Assembly: GCF_030272615.1 (NCBI RefSeq)
Contig: NC_081410.1
Location: forward strand, 259,873,533-259,937,532
Length of the DNA stretch: 64,000 nucleotides
Origin: Cryptomeria japonica
Taxonomy: Eukaryota; Streptophyta; Pinopsida; Cupressales; Cupressaceae
Direction of reading: 5' to 3'
The notes below the pieces were generated by a model. That model did not search any database. It had not been told where the DNA came from and saw only the letters and a program-made list of their open reading frames with translations. Positions 11,930 to 22,760 of the stretch are shown here, piece after piece. A program made the translations under genes and the position numbers. Numbering within the stretch: the stretch's first letter is position 1; each line of letters opens with the position of its first letter.

Positions 11930-13597
11930 TGTAGCGTCGTAAATTGTATGCACTTGCTAAAGCAGTACAATTTCACACCTAGTTTAGCACCCACCTTGGC
12001 GCATTTTGTATTTTGCATTGCATTTCCCCTTTAGCACTTAATTAATCAAATTAATTAGGTCTAAGGTCCTATTTCATCATCTTCCACATTATAAAGTTGG
12101 GCCCTTTCATTAAAGTGTGCCCCTTTCATTTTATTCCTCCAATACATCATTTAATCAAAAACCCTAATTAGGTCCTATTTTGAACTTGGGGGATTGATTT
12201 CGGGGGTCAAAACATCTCGAAATCACCTGTAACTTCGGGATTCTCTCTAAAATCATCATATCTGACGGCCCTGAAAATTTGGTGAAAAGTTGCCAGGACG
12301 ATGGCGCCCGGAGTGCACACGGTCCCGGACATTTTTCCCAAAATTTTAGGAGCGCGATCCAATCATAAAATAAAGCTTGACCCCAAGAAATTGGCGGGAG
12401 ATTCAATCTCTAGGTCAGCCAAAAGTTGGAATTAAGACCTAGGGTTTCATACATAAGAGCTCTCTTTCTTCATTGGAAAGGATGGGAATTTGGTTTCAGG
12501 GACCTTCTATGCAGCGAAAGACCAGATCTTTGGAGACTTCAACAACATTCAACATCCATTCAAGCATTCATCAATTTCATTCATCCATTTAGGGCTTTGA
12601 AGACATTGAAGAGCAATAGGGGATCACCGACTGAAGATTGGCTTGTACCCCTCCCTTGGGGTTGGGTATGATTTCATGTTGTTTTCATGTCTTTGCATAA
12701 GCCTCATTATATCACTTGTATTCATGCTTTAGATCTCTTTACATCTTGATTTGGAGCATTTACATTATCATTTGCAAGCAATTAGGGTTTACTTTCTAGG
12801 TTGCTCTAGTTTGCTTACTTGCATTTTAGGATCTTGCACACACACAAGGTCTGCACACACACTACTTTTACAATACAACTTGGCTATTCGTGGAGGTAGA
12901 AATCACCAAAGCGGGGGTTTGACTAAGGCAAAATCCTATATAGCTGGCCACCATACCTTTTTCAGATATAAGTGCAGGTTTCGGGATTCAGACGATGCCG
13001 CAAGTTGCAGATTCGACGGAAGCAGACGGAGACTGAACTTCACACCAAATTGCAGAGCAAAAGACTAGGACAGGGGCGCGGGGCGCCCTGGTCCTGCTAG
13101 GACAGGGGCACTAGGCGCCCTGGTCCCTGGGATAGGGACGCTGGGTGCCCTGGTCCTTCTGTCAGACAACAGTTTCAACATTTTTCTGACAGCTTTTCAG
13201 GTTGCAAAACAATAGTTTCAGGTGCAGAATCAGGACAGTGGCGCCTGCGCCCCCGTCCCGAACATTTCCACTCATATTTTAATCCTAGGTACGCATCTGC
13301 ATTCTTGTCTTGTCCTTGTGTTTACAACTTTCCATTGTTTAAATCTCAATTCTACAATCTTGTGCTCAAAGTTACTAGTTCATACTTACACTTTAGGGTT
13401 AATAGTTGAACTTGTATCATTCTATCTATCATTTGCAACAAAGGAATAGAAATCCTAATAGGTAGCCCATGTTTCTCTCTTTCACAAAAAGAAGTAGCCA
13501 ATTGTGTGATACCTCTAGGCTCTTTCGTATTCCACAAGTGTGTGATTGAAAGTGAGATTAGGGCATGTTTGCTTAGTGTCACTTTTTCCCTTACACA
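11930..13597 (+). repeat. Elem-2 3' LTR
   Basis: It matches 4974-6643 from tgtagcgtcg to ttacaca and is followed at once by the second GAAAG. Confidence 0.95.
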
Positions 13598-13602
13598 GAA
13601 AG
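13598..13602. repeat. Target site duplication of Elem-2, right copy
   Basis: GAAAG, identical to 4969-4973. Confidence 0.95.
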
Positions 13603-14484
13603 ATAAGAAGATTATTGATGATTTATAATTTGTCCAAGGTCCCATCGACCTTGCCTCTCTGTCTCCCATTCAAAAGCTGCAATTTCCTTCATTTGCACAA
13701 GCCAAGGCAAGTGAAGATTTGCTAAAGTGACACATTGAAGATAGTGAATTGCTCACTCTTGCATCTGGTGTTCTTGAGAAGATAATGCCCTCTTATGTCA
13801 AGGACAAATCTGATACCCCCTTTGGCCATCTAAAAGGTTTGCTCAAGTTCGTGAGTACCCATTTTAAGTCATTAGAGAAGTCTACTGAGGCCAAGGTATG
13901 CAATGAATTTAATGCCAAGAGGCTCAAGACATTAAAGAGAATGATTGTAGATGATAGAATTGTGTTAGATACCTATATCAAGAGCATTCAAGATGCAATA
14001 TCTAGTGGTGGTAATATTTACAAATCTTGTCTGCCATTGTCAAAGTTCACTAAGGATATTGAGAAGTAGTCCAAGGAGCATGAAAAACAATTAGTCGGTA
14101 TATCTCAGTCACTTGATCCCTTGTCAGTCTTTGTGGCCAGTCAAGAAGACCAAGTAATATCTTTACTTGAAAAAATCAATAGCTAAAGCCATGACAAGGA
14201 GAATAATGTTGGTAGAGTTGGTGAACTTTGGAGTCACATCACTCCCAAGTTGGACACAATGCTCAGTGCATTGAAGGAAGCTTAGGCTGTAGTAGTCACC
14301 AGTGACCCCTCCGATCTCAAGTCGGTAGAGATGCAAGCGTACCTCTTCAATGGCCTCATACCAGTTCTAGAGTGTCTCAAGAAGGGCTGGGACAACCATT
14401 TGAGCTCCTTGAAAAACATTTTTGTAGATATTTTCAAGCTTATGCAGGTTAGTAAGGTCTGTATGTACATATGTCATTGTATAT
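13603..14484 (+). pseudogene. Elem-1 ORF2, C-terminal part
   Basis: The frame of the upstream part continues in register once Elem-2 and one GAAAG are removed. The best stretch is 13749-14069. It is helical and charged, with no recognised motif. Stops at about 13627 (TAA), 13726 (TAG), 14067 (TAG), 14184 (TAA) and 14283 (TAG) interrupt it. The region ends near 14484, before a non-coding stretch. Together with 2630-4973 the intact protein would have exceeded 1,000 residues. Function unknown. Confidence 0.6.
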
Positions 14485-14707
14485 AGAATTTTGTGTAAAT
14501 TTTTGGTGTGCAGATCCCTACCTTTGCCATTGATGTCAAAGGGGGAGTGTAGGGTAGTGAAAAATGTCGCATTAATCTTAGGGGGAGTTATGGATTTGTT
14601 GAATAGTTGTTGAATTTGTTAAGTTTTGCAGTATACATATGTTGGTACTGATTTCAAGACTGAGTCATTTTTCACTAAGTGTTGCCTTGAATTCACAAGG
14701 GGGAGAT
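14485..14707 (+). other. Elem-1 3' untranslated region and polypurine tract
   Basis: Two purine tracts occur: 'tcaaagggggagtg' near 14537 and 'aagggggagat' at 14697-14707. The second abuts the 3' LTR and is the likely primer. The phrase 'tcaaagggggag' also precedes the 3' LTRs of Elem-4 and Elem-5. Confidence 0.75.
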
Positions 14708-15777
14708 TGTTGGAAAGAGACACTGCATAGGTCATCTAGTTTTGTCATTGATGGAAACCCAAGCTAGTTTTTCCATCCGTAGTGTGTGATCCGATCCTAC
14801 CGGATGTCAGAATGAAGATTTGGTTAAGTCCGATGAAATAGAACAGAGCATTCGACAAAGTGTAGTATTTTGGTTGGTATTTCATTTTTGTTGAATATTT
14901 TGTGTTGTGGAGCTAGAGGAAGATAGTTAGATGTCTGGAGTACCTTATTTGAGAATCTTGGCCTCCGGTGACGATTGTTGTATGAGTTAGAAGATCCGGT
15001 GTACAATTTTTTGGGTTGAACAATGTGGTATGGATGACTTGGATAGTTTATCGTTGTGCGGAATTGATGGAGTAATTTTGGTGATTGTTTTTATGATCGA
15101 GGATGTTTAACCGACATTTAGAAAGCATGTGGAAAATTCTTTTTTGTCTGCATATGCATCAAAGTTTGGATTGAGCTGACTATGTATGCACGTTTCATTA
15201 TTTATATAGTGTTCTTGAAGCTGACATGTAGAAGACCTAATTTCATGATGCAGATATATAAGACTGATGGATATGATCATTTTGAATATCGATAGGTGTG
15301 TGGAAAGTATTTGTGATCGATTGTGCGCAATTTCACGTGCACAAATGAAGGATTTGTGCTCCAGAATATTGCAAAACAGTGGGACAAAGTAGTGTGAGAT
15401 TAAGTGTTTTGTGCTTAACCAAAATTGTACTTTGGCATGTGTAGATGTTGTTTTTGAGTTAAAACATTCTAATTATCTTTTATAAAAGATATTGTAAGGC
15501 AGTGAGCCTTCCCAAGGGTTGTATCCCTCCTTGCTTTGTAAATTGAGAAGTGAACCCGAATGCATATGCATTCTACTTTTAACACTATAATTATCTTGTG
15601 GGTTCATCTCCACCATGGTTTTTCCCTTTATCGGGTTTCCACATATAAAAATCCTCGTTTTATGGCTCTTGCATCTTTCCTTTGTTCAAATGCATTAAGG
15701 GGTTGAACGACTTTACTACGAATAGAATTTACAGAACACTGATTCACCCCCCCTCTTAGTGTTCACTTATTCCAACA
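14708..15777 (+). repeat. Elem-1 3' LTR
   Basis: A 1,070-base unit with termini TGTTGGAA...TTCCAACA, a perfect 8-base terminal inverted repeat. It aligns with 1-936 and includes the conserved cttcccaagggttgta block. Confidence 0.92.
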
Positions 15778-16807
15778 GTTATGATTGGTTTCGTGGGTTG
15801 GATATAGACAAGTTGCATAAGTAGTTGTTCCAGTTGATATTAGGTTATTTGATGGTGAGGATAGTTGGAAGATTTATCTGTATGGTTTGAGTGTTGCTTA
15901 TTTTTGGTTTGGACTCTTTCAGTGCATGTGTTGGGATATGATTATCAAAGTTAGATGTATATTCTTTGGTCTGGTGATTCTATGTGATGTATTCTCTTGG
16001 TTCAGTGTTTCTTGTTGGATGTTGGTTTAGGTTAGGTTTATGCTCCATGCTTTATATTTTGGTCTGGTTGAATATCTCGAGTCAAAAATGTGTGTACACG
16101 TTACAATCTACCTTTTGGCCGACTTAGTGAGAATGTTTTGTTTTGGTTTGGTATATATATACATGAGGATTTGTTGAAAAGGATATATACAAGAGTGAGA
16201 TACAAGTTTGTTGGATGATGATGAATATGTGTGATTCAATAGCAAGTATATGCGACTTGATGTAAGGATATTGATGTGATTTGAGTTATTATGTTAGATG
16301 CTATTGTGGTGTGTAAGTGATAGTGGATGTAGATGTTGTATTTCAAAAGATATGGTGGTCCAGATATTTTAGTAAGGTTAGAGATTTTGCTTTAATAGTG
16401 ACTATAATCGACATATCGAGATGAATTTATTCATTAGTTATTTTCTTGAAAGTTGTAAATCTATGTCTTGCCTTATTGCAGTTAGCTTCAGGTCTGCAAG
16501 TCCTCTTTTGTATCTTACACCATGAGTAGTTAGCATTGATATGCAAGTCCGAAGTAGTGATATCTCTCTTTTGTAAAAATTTCTATATATTAGATTACCT
16601 TGTGAGTTAACACTCACTGTGGTTTTTCCCAGTTTGGGTTTTCCATATTTAAAATATTGTTGTTCTTGTGTGGATGATTTTTGATGATCTTGTTTAAATA
16701 TTTTGATGTGCATATCTATAATTAATTGGTTAACATATGTTTGTAGTCTGAAATTTTAGTTTATGCTAATTCATCCCCCCTCTCAATATCTGGTGTGTGT
16801 TCAACAA
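15778..16807 (+). repeat. Copia-type LTR remnant
   Basis: The block near 16595-16660 (cttgtgagttaacactcac, then 'gtggtttttcccagtttggg') and the later 'tcatcccccctctca' match the R/U5 parts of the other copia LTRs here. It ends ttcaaca. No primer site follows, so it is a solo or 3' LTR whose left part is cut by Elem-1. No gene is visible. Confidence 0.55.
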
Positions 16808-18854
16808 CTTTGACTTTTTATCAATCAAATGCTCTCCACGAGCAAGAGAGGATTACAAGATGTAAACAATTACCTAGAGTGATAGCCCAAGCAAGGAAAT
16901 GATATAGATCTTCATTAGTCCTCCTTGACCCCGAGCACCATTCCATGATCCCATAAGCTAAGGTTCCTACTAGAATCTTATCACTTGCTCAAGTTAATCC
17001 CATAGAATATATACATTTTTTATGAACTTTATACGAAATCTTACTATCTTTATGATTCCCTAATTTTTTTCCTCACCATATATCTCTTTCTTTTATTTTA
17101 TTCAATGGTGAGCTTCTTACCCCATAAACATCTTTAGTATAGAGACATCTATTTATATGAGGTGTATTCATCCTCTAAATTACCCTTTTGGGGTGCACAT
17201 TGAAGAATAGTGCAAGGGAAACAATTTCAAGCTCCACGAGCTATCAGTTTGAACTTGACTCTAATGTAAGAGCATCCAGGAGGATACCAAAGTCAACATA
17301 GAAAGAGAGGGATAGTAAGGGTTGTACAGTAATGAGTTGCAAAAGTTGTAAGTAATAAAAAATATAATAATTAAATAGTACCAGGGAAGAGAGGAGAGAG
17401 CGTGACCTAAAGACAAATGAAGCCAAGTTTGAAAAAAAGTTGCATATCAATTTGGGAAGAGGCCGATCGAAAAAAAATAGAAGAGTGACTTAGAAGAAGA
17501 AAACCAATGTAGAGATTAGGAAATAAAAAAGTTATTTTTTTTGACAAAGATAGATAAAGAGAAAATGTGGAAATTGAAAGATGAAAGGTAGAGATGAAGT
17601 TGCACTAAAAAGTACATGTGGAGGCATGGGAAACATAATGTGTAATAGTAAACATAATCTAGTAGAATGGAAAACTTGATTTGGGCATTTTGATTCCAAC
17701 AATGGAGTTTACAATTGAAGTTAAAAGAGGAGGAATTTGGAGGTGAGTGTGTGGAATAGAAACACAAGGATAAGCAAGGGAAGAGTTAGTGTATGAAGAA
17801 GATAGGAGAAGGAAGTGTGAAGTTAAGATGAGGATGCATAGGAGAGTGTGAGGAAGAAGAAAATGTGCATGGAAAAGAGAAACTAAAAAGGAATTGATTG
17901 AAATATTGTAGATAAGAATGTGTGCCATATTAGATAGAAGGAAGATCCAATCAGAGGCACAAAGAATTAACAAACAAATATATGAGGAGATTTGTAGAGT
18001 GTGGAGTGAGGATTTTCACAGTGTGTGGCTTTGAAGATAACAAAGAAAGAAAATTCTTATTTTGTTAGATATAGATTTGAATTTATGGTTTATGAATTGG
18101 AATAGTTTGTGAAGTGATTTAATTTAATTTAATTTGATATTGTAAGCATTCTTGTATTGAGAAATTGATTTATGAGTTATTTTACTTCCCATATGAGTTA
18201 GTAGCTGGGAGATTGAGCTTGTCCCTAGTCTTTGTCTGCATTAAATGGTATGAAAGGCAAAAGATCATTGGCATGATGAATATTGTTGTAGGAGAGAGTT
18301 TGAAGGAAAAGAGGATTTTGAGTGTTGAGTGAAAAATGATGAAGTGATAAAAATTAGAGCAAGTTGGTTGGTTGGAAAGTGATAAAGCTATTTGTCTAGA
18401 AGAACAAAGAAGAGAAGATTGGATGGAAAAGATTATGTACGCACATTATCAAATCAAATAATTGTAGATCATGTGTGAGTTTTTTGTCCATTAACCAAGG
18501 TTAAGGCTAGGTAGAAGGTTCACAAGTAAGAGTTTGTCTTTTAGAAACCTTTTTTGGGTAGAGGATAAACTAGTGAATTTTGTCACAGGTAGAATCCTAT
18601 AATTGCAAAGGGATGACCGAGTCTCTAAGGAAATTGATGAAGTGGATGATGATGTGTTCAAAAGAGAGGATGAGATGGGTCCAAAAAAGACTTGTAGTAA
18701 TTCCATTTTGGGAACACTATGTTGAAATAAACCAATATATTGAGTGTTGATGTTTATAGCTAAAGTCAAATCTTTGTTTGGGCCGACCTAATGAAGAAGT
18801 GCTTCATTAAATATAAATATCGAGAAGGATTCCTCCTTAGCTAAGAGGGAGTGT
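16808..18854. other. About 2 kb with no recognisable gene
   Basis: The plus strand is purine-rich in parts (17240-18000), which makes long pyrimidine-rich open stretches on the minus strand with no domain. I see no RT, integrase or other motif. A short attta-type run lies near 18118. Confidence 0.5.
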
Positions 18855-19373
18855 TAATGTTATTATAGCTATGATCGGATTCCTTCAGGCCGACATAGAG
18901 AACATAAAGGTTGAGATAATATAATTATATTATAATTAGTGTGATAATATAATTATATTATTATAATATTGTGCTAATACAATTATTGATATTATAATAA
19001 TTATATTGATGATACAATTATTGTGATTGATGATATAATAATTATATTGATAATATAATTATTATATTATTATTGTAAGATAATAAAATTATATTATTAT
19101 GTGATGATTATATTATTATAGTGAGATGATATAACTATATTATTATGTAATAATATAATTATTAAATTAATAGGGTCACATGTGAAGTGTGGTGACCCTT
19201 GGTGAAAAGTTACCTCTCACATATATAATGAGATATGTGATCTCATTCAATAAGGTATAATAACAATGGAATACAATTGCAGATTGATATACCAGGATGG
19301 TCGAGGGAGACAATTGGGAATTGTCTATGGTTGGGAGGGAAAATAATTGCCCGTGGTTAAACGAGCATTTAAA
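18855..19373 (+). repeat. Possible LTR fragment beginning after a purine tract
   Basis: 'aagagggag' directly precedes tgttaatg at about 18855, the usual layout of a purine tract and LTR start. A TATA-like 'catatataatg' occurs near 19219. The right end would be cut by the LTR of Elem-3 at 19374. No matching second copy is in the window. Confidence 0.3.
18908..19168. repeat. AT-rich degenerate short-period repeat
   Basis: Repeats of a gataatataattatatt-like unit fill about 260 bases with only sparse G and C. The pattern looks like an expanded AT-rich simple repeat. Confidence 0.75.
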
Positions 19374-20161
19374 TGTCAACACTGAAAGGGGGTGAATCAA
19401 TGTTAAATGGTTGAATGGATCAAAATACTGAGAGGAAGGGGGGGTGAATCAATATTCTCACATTTAATTATTTTTTTATAGATATAGTAACCTCATAAAT
19501 TAATCTCATCAATAGGAATCAACAAATGCATAAAAAATAACACAACCACAAATGAACACCGGATTTTATATGTGGAAAACCCAAATGGAAAAAACCATAA
19601 AGAGGGTTAACTCTCAAGATAATGTAACTAGTTATATGGTGATACAAAAGGATGACTCACTATCGGTTGGCTCACTATCCGATTACAATGCGGCTCACTA
19701 TCAAAATACTCACTAAAATATAATTAAATGAACTGAGGAAAATTGTATCTCTAAATGCATTAAGTCAATTCCAAGTTAAGCTCAAATAACAACTTGTAGA
19801 AACTCACAAAAAATTAGGTAAGGGATCTCTCCAAGCTGTCCACAACTGCCTGCAACATATCCGATAAGGGATTATTGCATTACTATCTGCACTCTATCAA
19901 TCCAACTACTTGCAATAGATTTGGTAAAGGATTACTACAACACCATATTCTCTTTAACTCTTCTTCACACACCTTCACTTATATATCATATTCCCCTGCT
20001 TGCACTATATATTGCTGCTACTTTCTTGTCCACAACTCTATCACTCACACACTTCATCTTTATCCATTCATCACACATACACTCTCTCTATTGAATTTCC
20101 ACATATACACACATCTTCTATATATATATAAATATTTTGATAAGCACATATATCAAGATAA
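19374..20161 (-). repeat. Elem-3 3' LTR, distal part (left of Elem-4)
   Basis: Read on the minus strand it has the same R/U5 blocks as the other copia-type LTRs: the 'ccatttgggttttccacat' block near 19570-19600 and 'gattcacccccccttcctctc' near 19430-19450. Its plus-strand left end is tgtcaacactg, the complement of a CA-ended LTR. It stops at the GATAA duplication of Elem-4 and continues at 44079. Confidence 0.6.
20157..20161. repeat. Target site duplication of Elem-4, left copy
   Basis: GATAA precedes the 5' LTR of Elem-4; the same five bases lie at 44074-44078. Confidence 0.9.
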
Positions 20162-21530
20162 AGTTGGCATTTTCATGAAGATTGCAGTGATGAACTATTG
20201 TGTTGTCATTGATGTCAATTGTAATAGGTGATGATGTTGTTTTGAAACTTGTAGGTGAGCAAGTGAAGGAAACTGGTATTACTTTAGAATAAGAGAGATC
20301 AACAGGTAACCCTAACCGATGGAGCCTGGTGAATCGGTTGTATTGATTTATGATCAAATGGTGAATAGTAATGATTATGCCACGTATGCATGTTGTATGT
20401 GATGAGTTTCAAGTGGTTTTTGGTGCGTAGAGATAACGGTTTTATCTTGGGAATGAGCGAGTACATTGCATGAAGTTGAAACCGCGTGATGAGTTACAGG
20501 AATCGATGAAGTGGTGATCAAGGAGCGGTTGAGGTTGTCTTGAACAACGTGCAATGATTTTTATGTAATCCAACGGTCATACTTGAACCGATTTGTTTGT
20601 AATATCTATGAGATCTTAGGTTTGTGATGTGTTATTAATCTATTATTTTTCTTATAAGGTCGATGAGTTGTTTTGTTGTAGTGTTGGAAATTTTGGTTAA
20701 GTGTCAGTGTGATTGGTTGCTGAACCAGAAGGAGTATCTGTAGTATGTGTGAAGGAAGATAGGAGCATGAAAAGGATATGATCAACAAGAGTAGTGCTAT
20801 TTCCCAGATCAACAAACCCTGTCGTTCTCTAACAATTACAACTATTAAATCCATTAAACGGGTAAGCTTTAACAGGCTTAGTGCTATCTAAATCCTCTAA
20901 CCAGGTGATCTATTAGCTTGGATTTCAAATTCTCTATCGAGGTTAATCCTAATAGGGTATTGCTTCTAATAGGGCATTATAGTCAATCCCTTAACTGGGT
21001 GGTCCCTAACAGGATCTTTTCTTAACAGGAAATTTTGTAAAGCTTTAACAGGCTTGGCTCCTAATAGGGTGAACTTCAGAAGAGTTTAGAATACTTGTGG
21101 GTATTCATCCCCACCGTGGTTTTTCCCATTTGGGTTTCCATGTAAAAAATCATTGTGTCAAGTGGTGAATGGTTTTTGTGGTTATGTTTGATATGGTTAA
21201 TTTGCTTAACTGTTAAATCCACTTAGTTATGTTAGGATGACCGACAATAATCTGAAATGTGCTTTTACTATTGTTAATAAAGTATTTTGATGTTTTGGTT
21301 AAATGGTTTGGGAGTTTTAGAGTTGTTATACTATTATTTTGATATGCCAGTCAAACCGATAAACTGTCAGTGCTATTGTAGTTTGTAGCTCAGTGTTTGA
21401 ACCAGTTAGCTCAGTGATTGACTTGAGAGATTGTTTTTGAGTTTGGTGAAAGTTTAGTTAGTTTTATTTCTACTGATTCACCCCCCCTCTTAGTAGTTGT
21501 CTAGATCCTTATTGATTCATCATATCATCA
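20162..21530 (+). repeat. Elem-4 5' LTR
   Basis: It aligns with 42681-44073. The first base is A where the 3' LTR has T (agttggca against tgttggca). It ends atcatatcatca. Repeated short phrases of the type 'cctaacagggt' fill 20870-21080. Confidence 0.92.
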
Positions 21531-21532
21531 AT

Positions 21533-21544
21533 TGGTATCCGAGC
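21533..21544 (+). other. Elem-4 primer binding site (initiator tRNA-Met)
   Basis: tggtatccgagc starts two bases after the LTR; it differs from the usual tggtatcagagc at one position. Confidence 0.85.
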
Positions 21545-21600
21545 ATTTCAGGTCCTCTAGTGTCTAAGCCTAATAGCTTGAGGTAAAGATCTAGAAGAAC

Positions 21601-22760
21601 ATGATGGAGAAAGAAGGTCCAAAGTTTAATAGGGAAAACTAAAAAATATGGAGTGATAGGATGAAAATCTATATCAAGAGTCTAGGAAGTCAATACTGGG
21701 AATATGTTGTTATACAATATAATGCACCTAGTGGAACAATGTCTGATGATCAAAAGAAAGAGGAGCAAGAAAATAATCAAGCATTGGATGCCATTATCAG
21801 TTCTTTGTCTGATTCAGAGTATGTTGATGTCCATGGTTTGGAGACTACTTATGATGTGTGGAAGAAACTTGAGGAGATCTATAGCGATGATGAGCATGTG
21901 AATATTGCCAAAGAAGAGAGTTTGAGAGGTAAATTTGATGACATGCGGATGGCTGAAGGTGATAATATTCAACAGTATGGTCAAAGGATCAAAGAGACAG
22001 TTGGTGAGATCAAGAGTGCTGGTGGTAAAGTGGAGGATGCCATATTGGTTAGTAAGGTGTTGAGAACCCTTCTACCGGTCTACGCTATCTGAGTTTCAAC
22101 CATTCAACAACTAAAGTCTATTGATAAAACAAAGGTAGCTTTTGACTCCATCATTGGTAAACTTACCGCATTTGAATTAAATGGTTATGATGGTAGTGCT
22201 CAGAAATTCAAATCTGCATTTAGAGCTTCAGTTTCTAACCCACTTGTGAGGAAAAGAAGAGATGTTAGTCATAGTGATGAGTCTAGATGCTGTAGAGAAG
22301 TTGATGATGAAGACAGTCTGATTGAGCTTGAAGCATTGTTGGCTAAGCTATTACCCAGAGGTACCGATAAGTACAAAGGTAAATTACCTTTGAAGTGTTT
22401 TGCATGCAACAAGATTGGACATATTGCAGCTAACTGTCCTAATGTTGATAATGAGCATAAGCGTGAAAAGTATGAGAAGTACAAAGGAAAAGGCAAAAGA
22501 GATTGCCTCATTGCAGTTGATGGTGGAATCACTGAAGAAGAATCTAAGGGAGATGCTAATGAAGACATTGTCTTTGTTGCCATTAAAGAGGATACATCTG
22601 ACCAGAAGGCATTAGTTTCTCTCATGGATAGTTCTAATTATTGGATCATAGATAGTGGTTGTTCACACCACATGACCGGTGACTGAAGTAAATTTCTTAC
22701 TTTGAAAGGAATTTGATGGAAGAGTTGTGAGATTTGGAAATGACTCACCCTGCATGGTAA
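21601..22760 (+). pseudogene. Elem-4 gag and protease start (copia)
   Basis: The frame opens at the ATG at 21601 with KFNRENxKIWSDRM, the start of the UBN2-type copia gag that forms the particle. The conserved gag core (YDVWKKLEEIY, LRGKFDDMRM) follows at 21850-21960. One CCHC knuckle, CFACNKIGHIAANC, lies near 22399-22440. The protease motif WIIDSGCSHHMT is at about 22642-22677; D-S-G is the catalytic triplet. Stops: TAA at 21640 (a Tyr site in relatives), TGA at 22090 where Elem-5 has AGA, and TGA at 22684 where Elem-5 has TGG. A one-base shift near 22710 moves the frame before CMV at the Elem-5 insertion point. Pol continues at 32488. Confidence 0.9.
22756..22760. repeat. Target site duplication of Elem-5, left copy
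   Basis: GGTAA precedes Elem-5 and recurs at 32483-32487. Joining the flanks restores MVKGKG in Elem-4, as in Elem-5 at 27797. Confidence 0.95.

Larger units (their letters stand above)
4974..13597 (+). mobile_element. Elem-2: complete non-autonomous gypsy-type LTR element with protease and G-patch only
   Basis: It is 8,624 bases with TG...CA termini, LTRs of 1,670 and 1,668 bases, a primer site, one long frame, a purine tract and a perfect 5-bp target duplication. By eye the LTRs are about 97-98% identical, so it is the youngest insertion in the window. The only enzymatic domain is a retropepsin; there is no RT, RNase H or integrase. The protease and the G-patch module resemble those of Elem-8, a Tat-type element. 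Elem-2 therefore probably depends on a Tat-type relative for replication. A reversed, diverged LTR of the same family lies at 46393-48019. Confidence 0.93.
1..15777 (+). mobile_element. Elem-1: LTR retrotransposon with gag and an unknown second ORF, no pol (5' end outside window)
   Basis: Two copies of one LTR (1-936 and 14708-15777) flank a primer site complementary to initiator tRNA-Met, a gag with zinc knuckles, a long second ORF and a purine tract. Position 1 aligns with 14891, so about 183 bases of the 5' LTR lie before the window. By eye the LTRs differ at roughly one base in ten, so the insertion is old. No reverse transcriptase, integrase or RNase H is visible between gag and the 3' LTR, so the element looks non-autonomous. 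Elem-2 sits inside it at 4974-13597 and splits the second ORF. The primer site and LTR style are copia-like, but without pol the superfamily cannot be fixed. Confidence 0.85.

Noticed and set aside
17244-17973. Long minus-strand open stretches rich in Leu, Phe and Ser
   Set aside because: They result from purine-rich plus-strand DNA; no motif, no start context and no homologue in the window.
18841-18860. Intact copia 3' LTR starting at 18855
   Set aside because: Only a purine tract and TG are seen; no pol lies upstream and no second LTR, so it is listed as a low-confidence fragment only.
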